This document shows positions 51,201 through 60,244 of a DNA stretch of 64,000 bases, piece by piece (the stretch's first letter is position 1; each line of letters begins with the position of its first letter). Made by a program: the position numbers and the translations under genes. The notes beneath the pieces are model-generated. The model ran no database searches. It saw only the letters and a list, made by a program, of their open reading frames with translations, and was not told the origin of the DNA. This stretch comes from Lachnocurva sp029100405 (GTDB taxonomy: Bacteria; Bacillota; Clostridia; Lachnospirales; Lachnospiraceae), in contig JBJYZC010000011.1 of the NCBI GenBank assembly GCA_046263755.1, positions 33,807 to 97,806 of the forward strand, in the 5' to 3' direction.

Positions 51201-53231
51201 ATGGCAAAGAATAATAATGGACAGACACAGGACGTAAACCAGCTTCTGAAGATCCGCCGAGAGAAACTTGCGAACCTGCAGGCAGAGGGCAAGGATCCTT
51301 TCCAGATCACCAAGTACGATCAGACCCACCATACCAGTGATATTCGGGAAAATTTCGACCAGCTCGAAATCGTCCCGGAAGTTGATGCGGAAGGGAAGAG
51401 CATCATTCCCGAACTTTCCGAGATCCCGGCAGAAAAGGTCGTTTCCCTGGCCGGCCGGATCATGTTCAAGCGTGTCATGGGTAAGGCAAGCTTCATTAAT
51501 ATTCGTGATTTGAAGGGTGACATGCAGATCTATGTCTCCCGCAATGATCTTGGTGATGATGCCTATGCGGATTTCAAGAAGTATGATGTTGGCGATATCG
51601 TTGGCGTCAAGGGATTTGCTTTCCGCACCAGGACCGGTGAGATCACCGTTCATGCCAAGGAACTGACACTTCTTTCCAAGAGCCTGCAGATCCTTCCGGA
51701 GAAATTCCACGGACTTCAGGATACCGATACCCGCTATCGTCAGAGATATCTGGACCTCATTATGAATCAGGATTCCAGAGAGGTCTTCATTAAGCGGTCG
51801 AAGATCATAAAGGAGATTCGTGATTTCCTGGATCAGCGTGGATTCATGGAAGTCGAGACTCCGATTCTGGTACATAATGCCGGCGGTGCAAATGCCCGTC
51901 CCTTCAATACTCACTACAATTCCTTGAATGAAGATGTCAAGCTTCGGATCTCTCTGGAACTTTATCTGAAGCGTCTGATCGTCGGTGGACTGGAGCGTGT
52001 CTTCGAGATCGGACGAGTTTTCCGGAATGAGGGCGTTGATACCAAGCACAATCCGGAATTTACCCTGATGGAGCTCTATCAGGCATATACGGATTATAAC
52101 GGCATGATGGAACTAACCGAATCTCTCTTCCGTGACCTGGCAGAGAAGATCTGTGGCGGCACCACCATCTGGTACGGAGATGAGGAAACGGGTCATGAAA
52201 TCGACCTCGGTAAGCCTTTCCGCCGCCTGACTATGGTGGAAGCCATCAAGGAAGAGACCGGGATCGACTTCGATCAGGTAGGAAGCGATGAGGAAGCCAA
52301 GAAACTCGCCGATGAAAAGGGCATTGCTTATGAAGCCCGCCATAAGAAGGGTGATATCGTCAATCTCTTCTTCGATGAGTTCTGCGAAGATAAAATGATC
52401 CAGCCGACCTTCATTATGGACCATCCGATCGAAATCAGCCCGCTGACCAAGAAGAAGCCGTCGGATCCGTCAAAGGTAGAGCGTTTTGAACTCTATATCA
52501 ATGGCTGGGAAATGTGTAATGCCTACTCAGAGCTCAATGATCCGATCGATCAGAGAGAGCGTTTCCTGGAGCAGGATGCCAATGCGGCAGCCGGTGATGA
52601 GGAAGCAGACCATGCGGATGAAGATTTCCTGACTGCGATGGAATATGGTATGCCCCCGACAGGAGGTATCGGATACGGAATTGACCGTCTCTGCATGTTG
52701 CTGACGAACAGTCAGGCCATCCGGGATGTACTGTTGTTCCCGACAATGAAGACCCTCAAAGATGGAAATGAAGAAACATCCGGAGATGAGAATACGGAAG
52801 AACATGAGACTTCTAATGAGAATGGCTTCTTCACTCCAAATGAGAAAATTGATTTCTCGAATGTGAAGATCGAGCCAATGTTTGAAGAAGAAGTGGATTT
52901 TGATACCTTCTCCAAGTCCGATTTCCGTGCAGTGAAGGTAAAGGCTTGCGAGGCAGTAAAGAAGTCCAAGAAGCTCCTTCAGTTCACTCTGGATGATGGA
53001 ACAGGCAAAGACCGGATTATTCTTTCCGGTATCCATGCTTACTATGAGCCGGAAGAACTGGTCGGAAAGACATTGATCGCCATCACCAATCTCCCGCCGA
53101 GGAAGATGATGGGCATCGATTCCTGTGGCATGCTGCTTTCCGCAGTCAACAACAAGAAGGACAGCGATGAAGAAGAGCTGCATCTTCTGATGGTCGATAA
53201 CCACATCCCGGCAGGTGCAAAGCTCTATTGA
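51201..53231 (+). CDS. lysS: Lysyl-tRNA synthetase (class II) with C-terminal tRNA-binding domain
   Basis: A 676-aa protein. It has an N-terminal OB anticodon domain (about 55-165), the class II catalytic core with motif 2 (FEIGRVFRNEGVDTKHNPEF) and motif 3 (GGIGYGIDRLCMLL), then an acidic linker. The final 110 residues form an EMAP-II/Arc1p-like tRNA-binding OB fold (FSKSDFRAVKVKACEAVKKS; PPRKMMGIDSCGMLLSA). That last domain is normal on MetRS; its presence on LysRS is less common and makes the protein about 170 aa longer than E. coli LysS. Confidence 0.96.
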   Translation: MAKNNNGQTQDVNQLLKIRREKLANLQAEGKDPFQITKYDQTHHTSDIRENFDQLEIVPEVDAEGKSIIPELSEIPAEKVVSLAGRIMFKRVMGKASFINIRDLKGDMQIYVSRNDLGDDAYADFKKYDVGDIVGVKGFAFRTRTGEITVHAKELTLLSKSLQILPEKFHGLQDTDTRYRQRYLDLIMNQDSREVFIKRSKIIKEIRDFLDQRGFMEVETPILVHNAGGANARPFNTHYNSLNEDVKLRISLELYLKRLIVGGLERVFEIGRVFRNEGVDTKHNPEFTLMELYQAYTDYNGMMELTESLFRDLAEKICGGTTIWYGDEETGHEIDLGKPFRRLTMVEAIKEETGIDFDQVGSDEEAKKLADEKGIAYEARHKKGDIVNLFFDEFCEDKMIQPTFIMDHPIEISPLTKKKPSDPSKVERFELYINGWEMCNAYSELNDPIDQRERFLEQDANAAAGDEEADHADEDFLTAMEYGMPPTGGIGYGIDRLCMLLTNSQAIRDVLLFPTMKTLKDGNEETSGDENTEEHETSNENGFFTPNEKIDFSNVKIEPMFEEEVDFDTFSKSDFRAVKVKACEAVKKSKKLLQFTLDDGTGKDRIILSGIHAYYEPEELVGKTLIAITNLPPRKMMGIDSCGMLLSAVNNKKDSDEEELHLLMVDNHIPAGAKLY

Positions 53232-53264
53232 TCCGGGGAAAATCATAGGAAAAAAACTTTCAAG

Positions 53265-53305
53265 GCACTCCTTTTCAGAATCAATCTGAGAGGGGGTGCT
53301 TTTTT
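53265..53305 (+). terminator. lysS terminator (copy 1 of a duplicated segment)
   Basis: GCACTCC and GGGGTGC form the stem, with an inner CAGA/TCTG pairing, then six T. The sequence from 53271 to about 53340 is repeated nearly exactly at 56435-56502. Confidence 0.88.
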
Positions 53306-53529
53306 CGTGCAAACAGCAGGAAAAGAGGCTGAAAAGTCTTTTTGTGCCTCGGGTTTTGAAAGGAACTCGGGACACCTGAGTTTAACACGCCGTGAGCAAG
53401 AAATCCCCCACTTCTATAAGTGGCGGGATGAATTGCGATAAATACGGCGTTTTTGACTTTTGTATCTTGCTATGTTACGATCTAATTATAAATAGGTCAG
53501 TCGTACTTATTATAAAGGTTATAAATACA

Positions 53530-53946
53530 ATGCAATTAGACACAAATAATCATTCGGTATTCATGCTGCACTATCATCTTATCATGTGCGTCAAATATCG
53601 AAACAAGGTAATCGATGACGAGATTTCTATACGTCTGAAAGAAATATTTGTGAGGATCGCTCCTACATATAACATAACATTGGAAGAATGGAATCATGAT
53701 GTCGATCATGTTCATATTCTTTTTAGAGGACAGCCAAATACAGAGATCAGTAAATTTATCAATGCCTATAAATCTGCAAGCAGCCGTATCATAAAGAAAG
53801 AGTTTCCTATGATACGTAAATCCCTTTGGAAAGAGATGTTTTGGTCACAAAGTTTTTGTCTGCTGACTACAGGAGGAGCTACTGTAGACATTATCAGGCA
53901 ATACATTCAATCTCAGGGTAAGAAAGATGGCAAACAGGGCAATTAA
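53530..53946 (+). CDS. tnpA: IS200/IS605 Y1 transposase TnpA
   Basis: A 138-aa HUH single-strand transposase with the metal-binding pair His60-x-His62 (DVDHVHILF) and the catalytic Tyr125 (IIRQYIQSQ). It cuts and joins single-stranded DNA at the subterminal hairpins. An in-frame extension to 53392 reads through the left-end hairpin and is rejected; the ATG at 53530 gives the family's usual length. It overlaps tnpB by 20 bp. Confidence 0.95.
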   Translation: MQLDTNNHSVFMLHYHLIMCVKYRNKVIDDEISIRLKEIFVRIAPTYNITLEEWNHDVDHVHILFRGQPNTEISKFINAYKSASSRIIKKEFPMIRKSLWKEMFWSQSFCLLTTGGATVDIIRQYIQSQGKKDGKQGN

Positions 53947-55066
53947 GTATCGGATCTATCCGACAACGGAACAAAAGATCATGTTTGCAAAAACCTTTGG
54001 CTGTTGCCGTAAGGTTTATAATCTTATGCTCAACGATAAGTTGGAAGGCTATAAAGCGACTGGTAAATTTCCAACGGTTACCCCGGCAAAGTATAAGAAA
54101 GATTATCCATATCTCAAGGAAGTGGATAGTCTTGCCCTTGCCAATAAGCAGCTGGATCTGCAGGCAGCTTTTCGCAATGCTTTTAGCAAAACCCGTAAGA
54201 AGAAAAATGCTTTTCCAAAGTTCAAATCCAAAAAACACAGCCGAAAATCTTATACGACAAACAACCAGAAAGGTACGGTTGCGATTATAGACAACAGGTA
54301 TATCAAACTTCCAAAGGTTGGTAAAATCAAAGCTGTGATCCATCGTATTCCTGATAGCAGATGGATCATAAAATCTGCTACGGTTTCCCAGGAATCAGAT
54401 GGAAAATTCTATACTTCTGTTCTTTTTGAATTTGAGCTGGTCGAAAACGATTATATAGCCGACAAAACAAATGCGATCGGACTTGATTATGCGTCAGATG
54501 GCTTATATGTAGACAACAATGGTATTATCGGCTCAAACCACAAATACTATCGTGAAAGTCAAAGAAAGCTGGCAAAGGAACAGCGTAAGCTATCACGAAA
54601 AGCAGGTTCTAAAAAGAATGAGATAAAGTCGAATAATTATCTCAAACAACTCCGTAAAGTGAATAAGGTTCACAGACATATTGCTAATCAGCGGCTGGAT
54701 CATCTACACAAAATATCTACTAAGATAGCCAATCAGTATGATATTGTTTGTGTGGAAACATTGAATATGCGATCTATGGCAAATCATGGGTTCGGTAACG
54801 GAAAGGCTACTCTTGACAACGGATACGGTATGTTTCTTTCAATGCTTGAATACAAGCTGTCTGATAGAAATAAGTATCTAGTCAAAGTAGATAAGTGGTT
54901 TCCTTCCTCGCAGCGATGTCATTGTTGCGGTAAGATCCATCCGGAGATGAAAAGTTTGCAGACACGTATCATAAAATGCGATTGCGGACTCACGATGAGC
55001 CGTGACCAGAATGCAGCAATCAATATCCTGCATGAAGGATTACGATTACTTGCTGAAACAGCCTAA
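53927..55066 (+). CDS. tnpB: RNA-guided nuclease TnpB (IS605 OrfB)
   Basis: A 379-aa TnpB. All three RuvC acidic residues are present: Asp187 (GLDYASDG), Glu277 (VCVETLNM) and Asp360 (SRDQNAA). The zinc ribbon between the last two is intact (CHCCGK ... CDCG, Cys331/334/351/353). The N-terminal YRIYPTTEQKIMF is typical. TnpB is guided by an RNA from the element's right end to cut DNA, which favours element retention. It looks fully functional. Confidence 0.95.
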   Translation: MANRAIKYRIYPTTEQKIMFAKTFGCCRKVYNLMLNDKLEGYKATGKFPTVTPAKYKKDYPYLKEVDSLALANKQLDLQAAFRNAFSKTRKKKNAFPKFKSKKHSRKSYTTNNQKGTVAIIDNRYIKLPKVGKIKAVIHRIPDSRWIIKSATVSQESDGKFYTSVLFEFELVENDYIADKTNAIGLDYASDGLYVDNNGIIGSNHKYYRESQRKLAKEQRKLSRKAGSKKNEIKSNNYLKQLRKVNKVHRHIANQRLDHLHKISTKIANQYDIVCVETLNMRSMANHGFGNGKATLDNGYGMFLSMLEYKLSDRNKYLVKVDKWFPSSQRCHCCGKIHPEMKSLQTRIIKCDCGLTMSRDQNAAINILHEGLRLLAETA

Positions 55067-55208
55067 ACGAAAGATATAGTAGGGATGGGATAGCCCGAAC
55101 TGATACGCCTGTGGACATTGTGTAAGACATTGAGTTACGTATCATCGTAGCCAACGCAGTAGTGGTTGAAGCAGGAAGCTCCGACTTCTATAAGTCGGAG
55201 TAGTTCAC
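55067..55208 (+). ncRNA. Predicted omega RNA (reRNA) scaffold at the element's right end
   Basis: The 140 bp after tnpB include a structured-looking stretch ending in the right-end hairpin. In known IS605 TnpB systems the guide RNA covers the 3' end of tnpB through the right end, and the following flank acts as guide. Here the guide would start at 55209 (TCTATCATTATTCCGA). The 5' limit is unknown and may lie inside tnpB. Called by position and family knowledge, not by an RNA model. Confidence 0.5.
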
Positions 55209-55245
55209 TCTATCATTATTCCGACAGTGAAGGAGATATGCAGAA

Positions 55246-55629
55246 ATGGAAATAGAACAAATAGAAGAGACGACAAAAAAGCAGGGAAAGGAATTGTTCG
55301 GCATCTGTCCTTATGTCACCACGCAGACAGTGCTGCAGGGGAAATGGGCAATTCTAATCCTTTATCAGTTGGAAAATGGTCCAGTGCGCTTCAATGAATT
55401 GCTCCGTAGAATTGATATCGCCCAGGGAACACTTTCCAACCAGCTCAAATACCTGGAAAAAGAAGGGATGATCCGCCGCAATGTGTACACGGAAGGCGTA
55501 CTGCGCGTGGAATATGAGCTGACACCGATCGGAGAGAAATTCAGAACAGTATTGCAGTCGATCGAAAAATGGGGGAATGAATATATCACTTATCTGAAAG
55601 CAAAGAATGCATCAACAGATAATGAATAA
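55246..55629 (+). CDS. HxlR-family transcriptional regulator
   Basis: A 127-aa winged-helix protein with the HxlR pattern: GKWAILILYQLENGPVRFNELL, GTLSNQLKYLEKEGMIRR, YELTPIGEKF. The conserved N-terminal Cys lies in FGICPYV. Such regulators often sense redox or electrophile stress and control a neighbouring gene; the histidine phosphatase downstream is the nearest candidate. An AAGGAGA site precedes the ATG. Confidence 0.9.
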   Translation: MEIEQIEETTKKQGKELFGICPYVTTQTVLQGKWAILILYQLENGPVRFNELLRRIDIAQGTLSNQLKYLEKEGMIRRNVYTEGVLRVEYELTPIGEKFRTVLQSIEKWGNEYITYLKAKNASTDNE

Positions 55630-55773
55630 AGAGTTATGGAGAATAAAAATGTTCATTCTCGATCACATATTCTGATTCTTTGCTGAATGCAGTATATCCG
55701 GCTCTTGAAGATTGATCATGAATTCAAGGATTATTCTCATTATTATTTTATTAAGGGAGCCTTAAACACAACT

Positions 55774-56322
55774 ATGGGTAAATTTTACTTCGTCCGGCAC
55801 GGCCAGACAGTATGGAACGTTGAAAATAAGATCTGCGGCGCAACAGACAGTCCCCTGACAGAGCTGGGGCATAAGCAGGCCAGAGAGACAGGAAGAATCC
55901 TGAAGCTGAAGATGGATGCCGGAGAAATCACCATCGATGAAATCCTGACATCACCGCTCAGCCGTGCCTATGACACGGCAAAGGAAATTTCTGTGATGAC
56001 CGGTGTGCCGATGCGGATCGAGCAAAGGCTCATTGAACAGAATTTCGGCAAATGGGAGGGAACCGCCCGAGACGGAAAAGAGTTTGCCAGAGCAAAGCAG
56101 AACTTCTGTGACAGCTTTGACGGCGGCGAATCCATGATGCGAATGGCACAGCGCATCTACAATCTGATCGATGATCTGAAAAGGGATCCGGAGAAGACAT
56201 ATCTGCTCGTTGCACACAACGGCATTTCCAGAATTATCGAGTCATATTTTCATGACATGACGAACGAGGAGTTCGCTTCATTCGGTATCCGCAATGCGCA
56301 AGTGCGGGAATATGATTTCTGA
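55774..56322 (+). CDS. Histidine phosphatase superfamily protein (PGM-like)
   Basis: A 182-aa protein with the catalytic RHG motif in FYFVRHGQTVWN, a second conserved Arg/Glu region (LSRAYDTAKEIS; EQNFGKWEG) and the second His in LLVAHNGISR. The substrate is unknown. An in-frame upstream ATG at 55687 would add 29 residues before the conserved start. I prefer 55774, though its AAGGGAG site is 14 bases away. Confidence 0.85.
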   Translation: MGKFYFVRHGQTVWNVENKICGATDSPLTELGHKQARETGRILKLKMDAGEITIDEILTSPLSRAYDTAKEISVMTGVPMRIEQRLIEQNFGKWEGTARDGKEFARAKQNFCDSFDGGESMMRMAQRIYNLIDDLKRDPEKTYLLVAHNGISRIIESYFHDMTNEEFASFGIRNAQVREYDF

Positions 56323-56434
56323 TGCCTTTATCCGTTCAGTTGTCTCGAAAATCAGCAGATTGCAGCTAAGTTGTGCAGAATTGAAATGGTGAAAGATTCT
56401 TATACCGGCTCTACGTGGCCCGAAGAGGTACTCA

Positions 56435-56502
56435 CTTTTCAGAATCAATCTGAGAGGGGGTGCTTTTTTTCGTGCAGACAGAAAAGAGGCTGAAAAGTCT
56501 TT
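56435..56502. repeat. Second copy of the lysS-terminator segment
   Basis: About 68 bp match 53271-53340 nearly exactly, with one extra T, one A/G change, a 4-bp gap and a diverged stem start. The left arm of the hairpin is altered (GTACTCA for GCACTCC), so this copy would be a weaker terminator. The rest of 56323-56687 has no gene. Confidence 0.88.
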
Positions 56503-56687
56503 CATTCCTGTTTGAATATAAACCAGATGGCGCAGATGCCTGTCATTGCAATTTGCGGATGCTTATTTATTATAAATGTGTTAACATATTTTTCATGAAG
56601 CAGTTCTGTAGTGTGCCGTCAGAACTGTACCATAGTAAAGAGGGTATTTTATAACGGCACGGGGATATCATTGGAGGTAAGAAAAAA

Positions 56688-57389
56688 ATGGGTGGTATTT
56701 TAAAAAGATTTGGTGACATCATGTCTGCAAACATCAATTCTCTTTTAGACAAATGTGAAGATCCTGAGAAGATGATCGATCAGTATCTGAGAGATATGCA
56801 GGATGATTTTGGTAAGGTGAAAGCAGAAACTGCATCTGTAATGGCAGCAGCAAAATCCGCACGTCGTGAAGCAGATGAGTGCGAGGAGCAGATTGGTGTA
56901 ATGCAGAATTATGCTGAGAAGGCTCTGGTAGCTGGTAATGAGGCTGATGCAAAGCAGTTCCTCGCAAAGAAGCAGAAGCTCGAAGGTCAGCTTCAGACTC
57001 TGAAGGCAGCTGCTGATACTGCAGAACAGAATGCAGATCATATGCGCCAGATGCATGATAAGCTTCAGCATGATATCTCTGAATTAGAAGAACGGAAGTC
57101 TGAAATCAAGGCTAAGGTTGCTGCAGCAAAGACCCAGGAACGTATGAATGATCTTACTGAGAAGATTGGTAAGACCGCAGGTGCCGGTGCTGCTGGAAGG
57201 TCTGCATTTGATCGTATGGAGAAGAAGGCTGATGAGATGCTTGATGCAGCAAATGCACGTGCAGAACTGAACCAGTCGTCCGCAGAAGAGCAGTCCATCG
57301 AAGACCTTGCTAAGAAGTATGATTCCAATGGCTCTGAGAGCAGCGTAGATGATGAACTTGCAGCCATGAAGGCAAAGCTTGGTCTTTAA
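56688..57389 (+). CDS. pspA: PspA/IM30-family membrane stress protein
   Basis: A 233-aa, mostly coiled-coil protein starting MGGILKRFGDIMSANINSLL and with the family segment DPEKMIDQYLRDMQDDF. PspA binds and stabilises stressed membranes as ESCRT-III-like polymers. It heads an operon with a zinc-ribbon membrane protein and an SPFH protein, the same order of types as B. subtilis ydjF-ydjG-ydjI. It follows a GGAGGTAAG site. The local sequence is more A/T-rich than the core genes before it. Confidence 0.93.
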   Translation: MGGILKRFGDIMSANINSLLDKCEDPEKMIDQYLRDMQDDFGKVKAETASVMAAAKSARREADECEEQIGVMQNYAEKALVAGNEADAKQFLAKKQKLEGQLQTLKAAADTAEQNADHMRQMHDKLQHDISELEERKSEIKAKVAAAKTQERMNDLTEKIGKTAGAGAAGRSAFDRMEKKADEMLDAANARAELNQSSAEEQSIEDLAKKYDSNGSESSVDDELAAMKAKLGL

Positions 57390-57485
57390 TTTAAAGTTCA
57401 TAAGGAATCCTTGAAGCGCGCTGTAGATTGTTATGATATCTGCAGTGCGCATTCTAGGTTCTAAATCCAGGTTTAAAGGGGCGTT

Positions 57486-58544
57486 ATGGAAAAGGAAAAC
57501 TCATACAAGTGCCAGATGTGTGGCGGTAATATGGTATTTGATCCGGTTACACAGACACTGAAATGTGAAAATTGTGGTACGGAGATTCAGATTCAGGACG
57601 ATGGTTCCGGAATGGTAGAACATCCCCTGGATCACAGAGCACAAAACACTGTAAAAGCATCTGAGAAAACATCCAAGACCATGAAGTGCAGTGGATGTGG
57701 TGCTATGATTGAGGTGGAAGCAAATTGTACTTCCCTGGAGTGTCCATATTGTGGTTCTCAATATGTTTTGGCAGACAAGCAGGCTGATGTTGCTTTACCT
57801 GATGGCGTAGTTCCATTTGTAGTGGAGAAAAAGGAAGTCGGCAATATTCTACATAAATGGTTAGAGAAGAGATGGCTGGCTCCGTCTTCTCTTAAAAATC
57901 TCTTTCAGAGCGGTAAGATGGACGGTATCTACCTTCCCTATTTCACCTTTGATGCAAAGGCAACTGCAAGCTATACCGGTGAAGGTGGCCGTGTGAGAGT
58001 TGAACATTATAAAGACTCGGAAGGACATGACCAGACACGTACGCATACCGATTGGTATCCGACCTCTGGTATCCTACATATGAATTTTGATGATATTCTT
58101 GTTACAGCATCTGACAGAATGCCGAAGAAGCTATTATCTGCTCTGACATTTGATACCAAGCATGTGAAGCCCTATGATCCAGAGTATCTGTCTGGATTTC
58201 GTAGTGAAGTACTTACCAGAGATCTCTCGGATGCACATGAGGAAGCTTCGAATATTATGCAGTCCAGACTGCAGAATGAAGCACATAATGATATTTGCAC
58301 AAGATATGATGCGGCAAGGAATGTAGTGGTTCATCCAACATATTCTGATGAGACCTATCGACATATACTCATGCCCATCTATTGTGGCTCTTATATCTTT
58401 AAGGGCAAGACCTATACGGTTTGTTTGAATGGACAGACAGGAAGCATTAGTGGTGAGTATCCGAAGAGTCCTCTGAAGATTCTGCTTTTGATTCTGCTTG
58501 CAATTATTCTTTTTGCTCTGTTATACATGTTTATTAACAATTAA
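57486..58544 (+). CDS. Zinc-ribbon membrane protein, YdjG-like
   Basis: A 352-aa protein with two N-terminal zinc ribbons (YKCQMCGG ... KCENCG, and KCSGCG ... ECPYCG), a central domain of about 210 residues rich in Tyr and His, and one C-terminal membrane helix (about 328-348). In B. subtilis the equivalent YdjG works with YdjI to place PspA at the membrane. The same role is inferred here from gene order. Confidence 0.85.
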   Translation: MEKENSYKCQMCGGNMVFDPVTQTLKCENCGTEIQIQDDGSGMVEHPLDHRAQNTVKASEKTSKTMKCSGCGAMIEVEANCTSLECPYCGSQYVLADKQADVALPDGVVPFVVEKKEVGNILHKWLEKRWLAPSSLKNLFQSGKMDGIYLPYFTFDAKATASYTGEGGRVRVEHYKDSEGHDQTRTHTDWYPTSGILHMNFDDILVTASDRMPKKLLSALTFDTKHVKPYDPEYLSGFRSEVLTRDLSDAHEEASNIMQSRLQNEAHNDICTRYDAARNVVVHPTYSDETYRHILMPIYCGSYIFKGKTYTVCLNGQTGSISGEYPKSPLKILLLILLAIILFALLYMFINN

Positions 58545-58558
58545 CGAAAGGATATTAC

Positions 58559-59557
58559 ATGAGCTTATTCAATCAGTTTGCTAACGTAATCGAATGGCAG
58601 GAATACCGTGATGATATTCTCTTCTGGAAATGGTCCAATAAAGAGATTAAAAAAGGTTCCCGTCTTATAATTAAGCCCGGCCAGGATGCTATTTTCCTTT
58701 ATAATGGCCGAGTAGAAGGTATCTTTGAAGATGAAGGCTCTTTTGATATCGAGTCTCAGATCATTCCCTTCCTCTCTACGCTGAAGGGCTTTAAGTTTGG
58801 CTTTAATTCTGGTATTCGAGCAGAAGTGCTCTTTATTAATACCAAAGAGATTACCGTAAAGTGGGGCACGAAGAATGCCATTAATATTCCTGCACAGGGA
58901 CTTCCTGGAGGAATGCCGATTCGTGCATTTGGTACTTTTAATGTAAAGATTGATGATTATCAGATCCTGATTGATAAGATCGCTGGTATTAAGGTTCAGT
59001 ATACGGTAGATGATGTCAAAGAACGTGTGATGTCCAAGCTGGATCAGCTTCTGATGAAACATATTTCGAAGGAAGGGCAGGATATGTTCCATCTGCAGGC
59101 ATATGCAGATGATATTGCAAAGGGTATCCGTGAAGACCTTGATATGGATATGCGTAAGATCGGTATCGCTATCACCGATTTCACTGTATCTTCTTTCAAT
59201 TATCCGGAAGAGATTCAGAAAATGGCAGAGAAGGTTGCTTCTCAGTCGATGATCGGTGGCAATATGGCTACCTATCAGCAGGTTGCGATGACCGATGCTC
59301 TAGCTAAGGGAAATGGTGCAGCTGGTTCTACTGCAGCAACTATGATGGGCATGGGCGCCGGCCTTGAAATGGGCCGCCAGATGGTTCAGTCCATGCAGCA
59401 GGCCAATCAGGCGAATCAGACCAGCCAGGCTACGGCAGCAAAGTGGGATAACAGCGAGGGGAATCCCGCTGGATCTGCTCCCAAATTCTGCCCTAACTGT
59501 GGAACACCTACCAATGGTGCAAAATTCTGCAGCAACTGTGGTACCAAACTAATCTGA
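58559..59557 (+). CDS. SPFH-domain protein with C-terminal zinc ribbon, YdjI-like
   Basis: A 332-aa protein with an SPFH domain (about 30-230; IIKPGQDAIFLYNGRVEGIFEDEG, FTVSSFNYPEEIQKMAEKVA), a Met/Gly/Gln-rich linker (about 240-295) and a final double-Cys zinc ribbon (FCPNCGTPTNGAKFCSNCG). This composition equals that of B. subtilis YdjI. It starts 14 bp after the preceding gene. YdjH, the TPM-domain partner in B. subtilis, is absent. Confidence 0.88.
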   Translation: MSLFNQFANVIEWQEYRDDILFWKWSNKEIKKGSRLIIKPGQDAIFLYNGRVEGIFEDEGSFDIESQIIPFLSTLKGFKFGFNSGIRAEVLFINTKEITVKWGTKNAINIPAQGLPGGMPIRAFGTFNVKIDDYQILIDKIAGIKVQYTVDDVKERVMSKLDQLLMKHISKEGQDMFHLQAYADDIAKGIREDLDMDMRKIGIAITDFTVSSFNYPEEIQKMAEKVASQSMIGGNMATYQQVAMTDALAKGNGAAGSTAATMMGMGAGLEMGRQMVQSMQQANQANQTSQATAAKWDNSEGNPAGSAPKFCPNCGTPTNGAKFCSNCGTKLI

Positions 59558-59684
59558 TGTAACCAAGGGTGTAGATATCTATGGGAAGCATCATAAGGAA
59601 TGGAACAAGATCGAGGCTAAGCAACTTTAAGCCTCACTTCATAAAGGAAAGGCTTCCAATCATAATCGAATCGCTGATAGACAG

Positions 59685-59716
59685 ATCGCTCCTTGCATAT
59701 GCAGGGAGCGATTTTT
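59685..59716 (+). terminator. Terminator of the PspA/SPFH operon
   Basis: A near-perfect stem (ATCGCTCC / GGGAGCGAT plus TGCA pairing) followed by TTTTT, 128 bp after the SPFH stop codon. It also faces the convergent membrane-protein gene. Confidence 0.88.
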
Positions 59717-59727
59717 GTGGTACTTTT

Positions 59728-60120
59728 TCAATTCACGTCTTTTTTCTTTTCTTCTTTCAGTGTAGGATCCTTGGTGAATACCAGGCTCTTTAGAAGTAAT
59801 CCGATTCCAAGTGCCAATGTACCAAGAATGAGTACCAGCTTAAATGCACTGATGTAAGAAATGTAGAAGTGGATGCTTGCAATTACTGATACGAAAAACA
59901 GGATGCAGAGTCCGATAAAGATGGAACGTGTTACCCAGTTATTCTTCACGATTAAGGTAATGAAGGACACGATTAACAGAATCATTAGGATGCCACCTAT
60001 GGACACCCCATGATAGACATAGAAAAATGAGAAGGAGCTGACATGTACATTCATGAGAAATAGTGCTGCTCCAATAATTGTTAATACTAAGCCTAAGATT
60101 GCGTCGCCTAATTGTTTCAT
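59728..60120 (-). CDS. Small four-helix membrane protein, unknown
   Basis: A 130-aa protein with four predicted membrane helices (about 7-27, 38-58, 64-86, 92-112) and a short Lys-rich tail. I do not recognise a family. It converges on the PspA operon and may belong to the same membrane-stress group; that is only proximity. Confidence 0.65.
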   Translation of the reverse strand: MKQLGDAILGLVLTIIGAALFLMNVHVSSFSFFYVYHGVSIGGILMILLIVSFITLIVKNNWVTRSIFIGLCILFFVSVIASIHFYISYISAFKLVLILGTLALGIGLLLKSLVFTKDPTLKEEKKKDVN

Positions 60121-60244
60121 AATTTCCTCTCCCTTTGTAAGACTAAGTTACTAGCAAGTAAAATTATAAATTTTATATTTGCAATGTGCAATGAAAATCC
60201 CAAGTTCTCCTTAGTCATCTCTGTTACAAATATAGTGTTGTGGT

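Larger units (their letters stand above)
53387..55208 (+). mobile_element. IS200/IS605-family element with tnpA and tnpB
   Basis: Ends are inferred, not proven. The left-end hairpin is at 53405-53427 (CCACTT-CTAT-AAGTGG) and the right-end hairpin at 55179-55200 (CTCCGACTT-CTAT-AAGTCGGAG). They share the loop and the ACTT/AAGT core. Such subterminal hairpins are the sites read by HUH Tyr transposases; there are no terminal inverted repeats or target duplications. A TTTAAC stands left of the left end and TTCAC closes the right end. Both genes look intact, so the element may be active. Confidence 0.85.

Noticed and set aside
53392..53529. Longer TnpA start
   Set aside because: Reads through the left-end hairpin of the element; the shorter start gives the normal Y1 transposase length.
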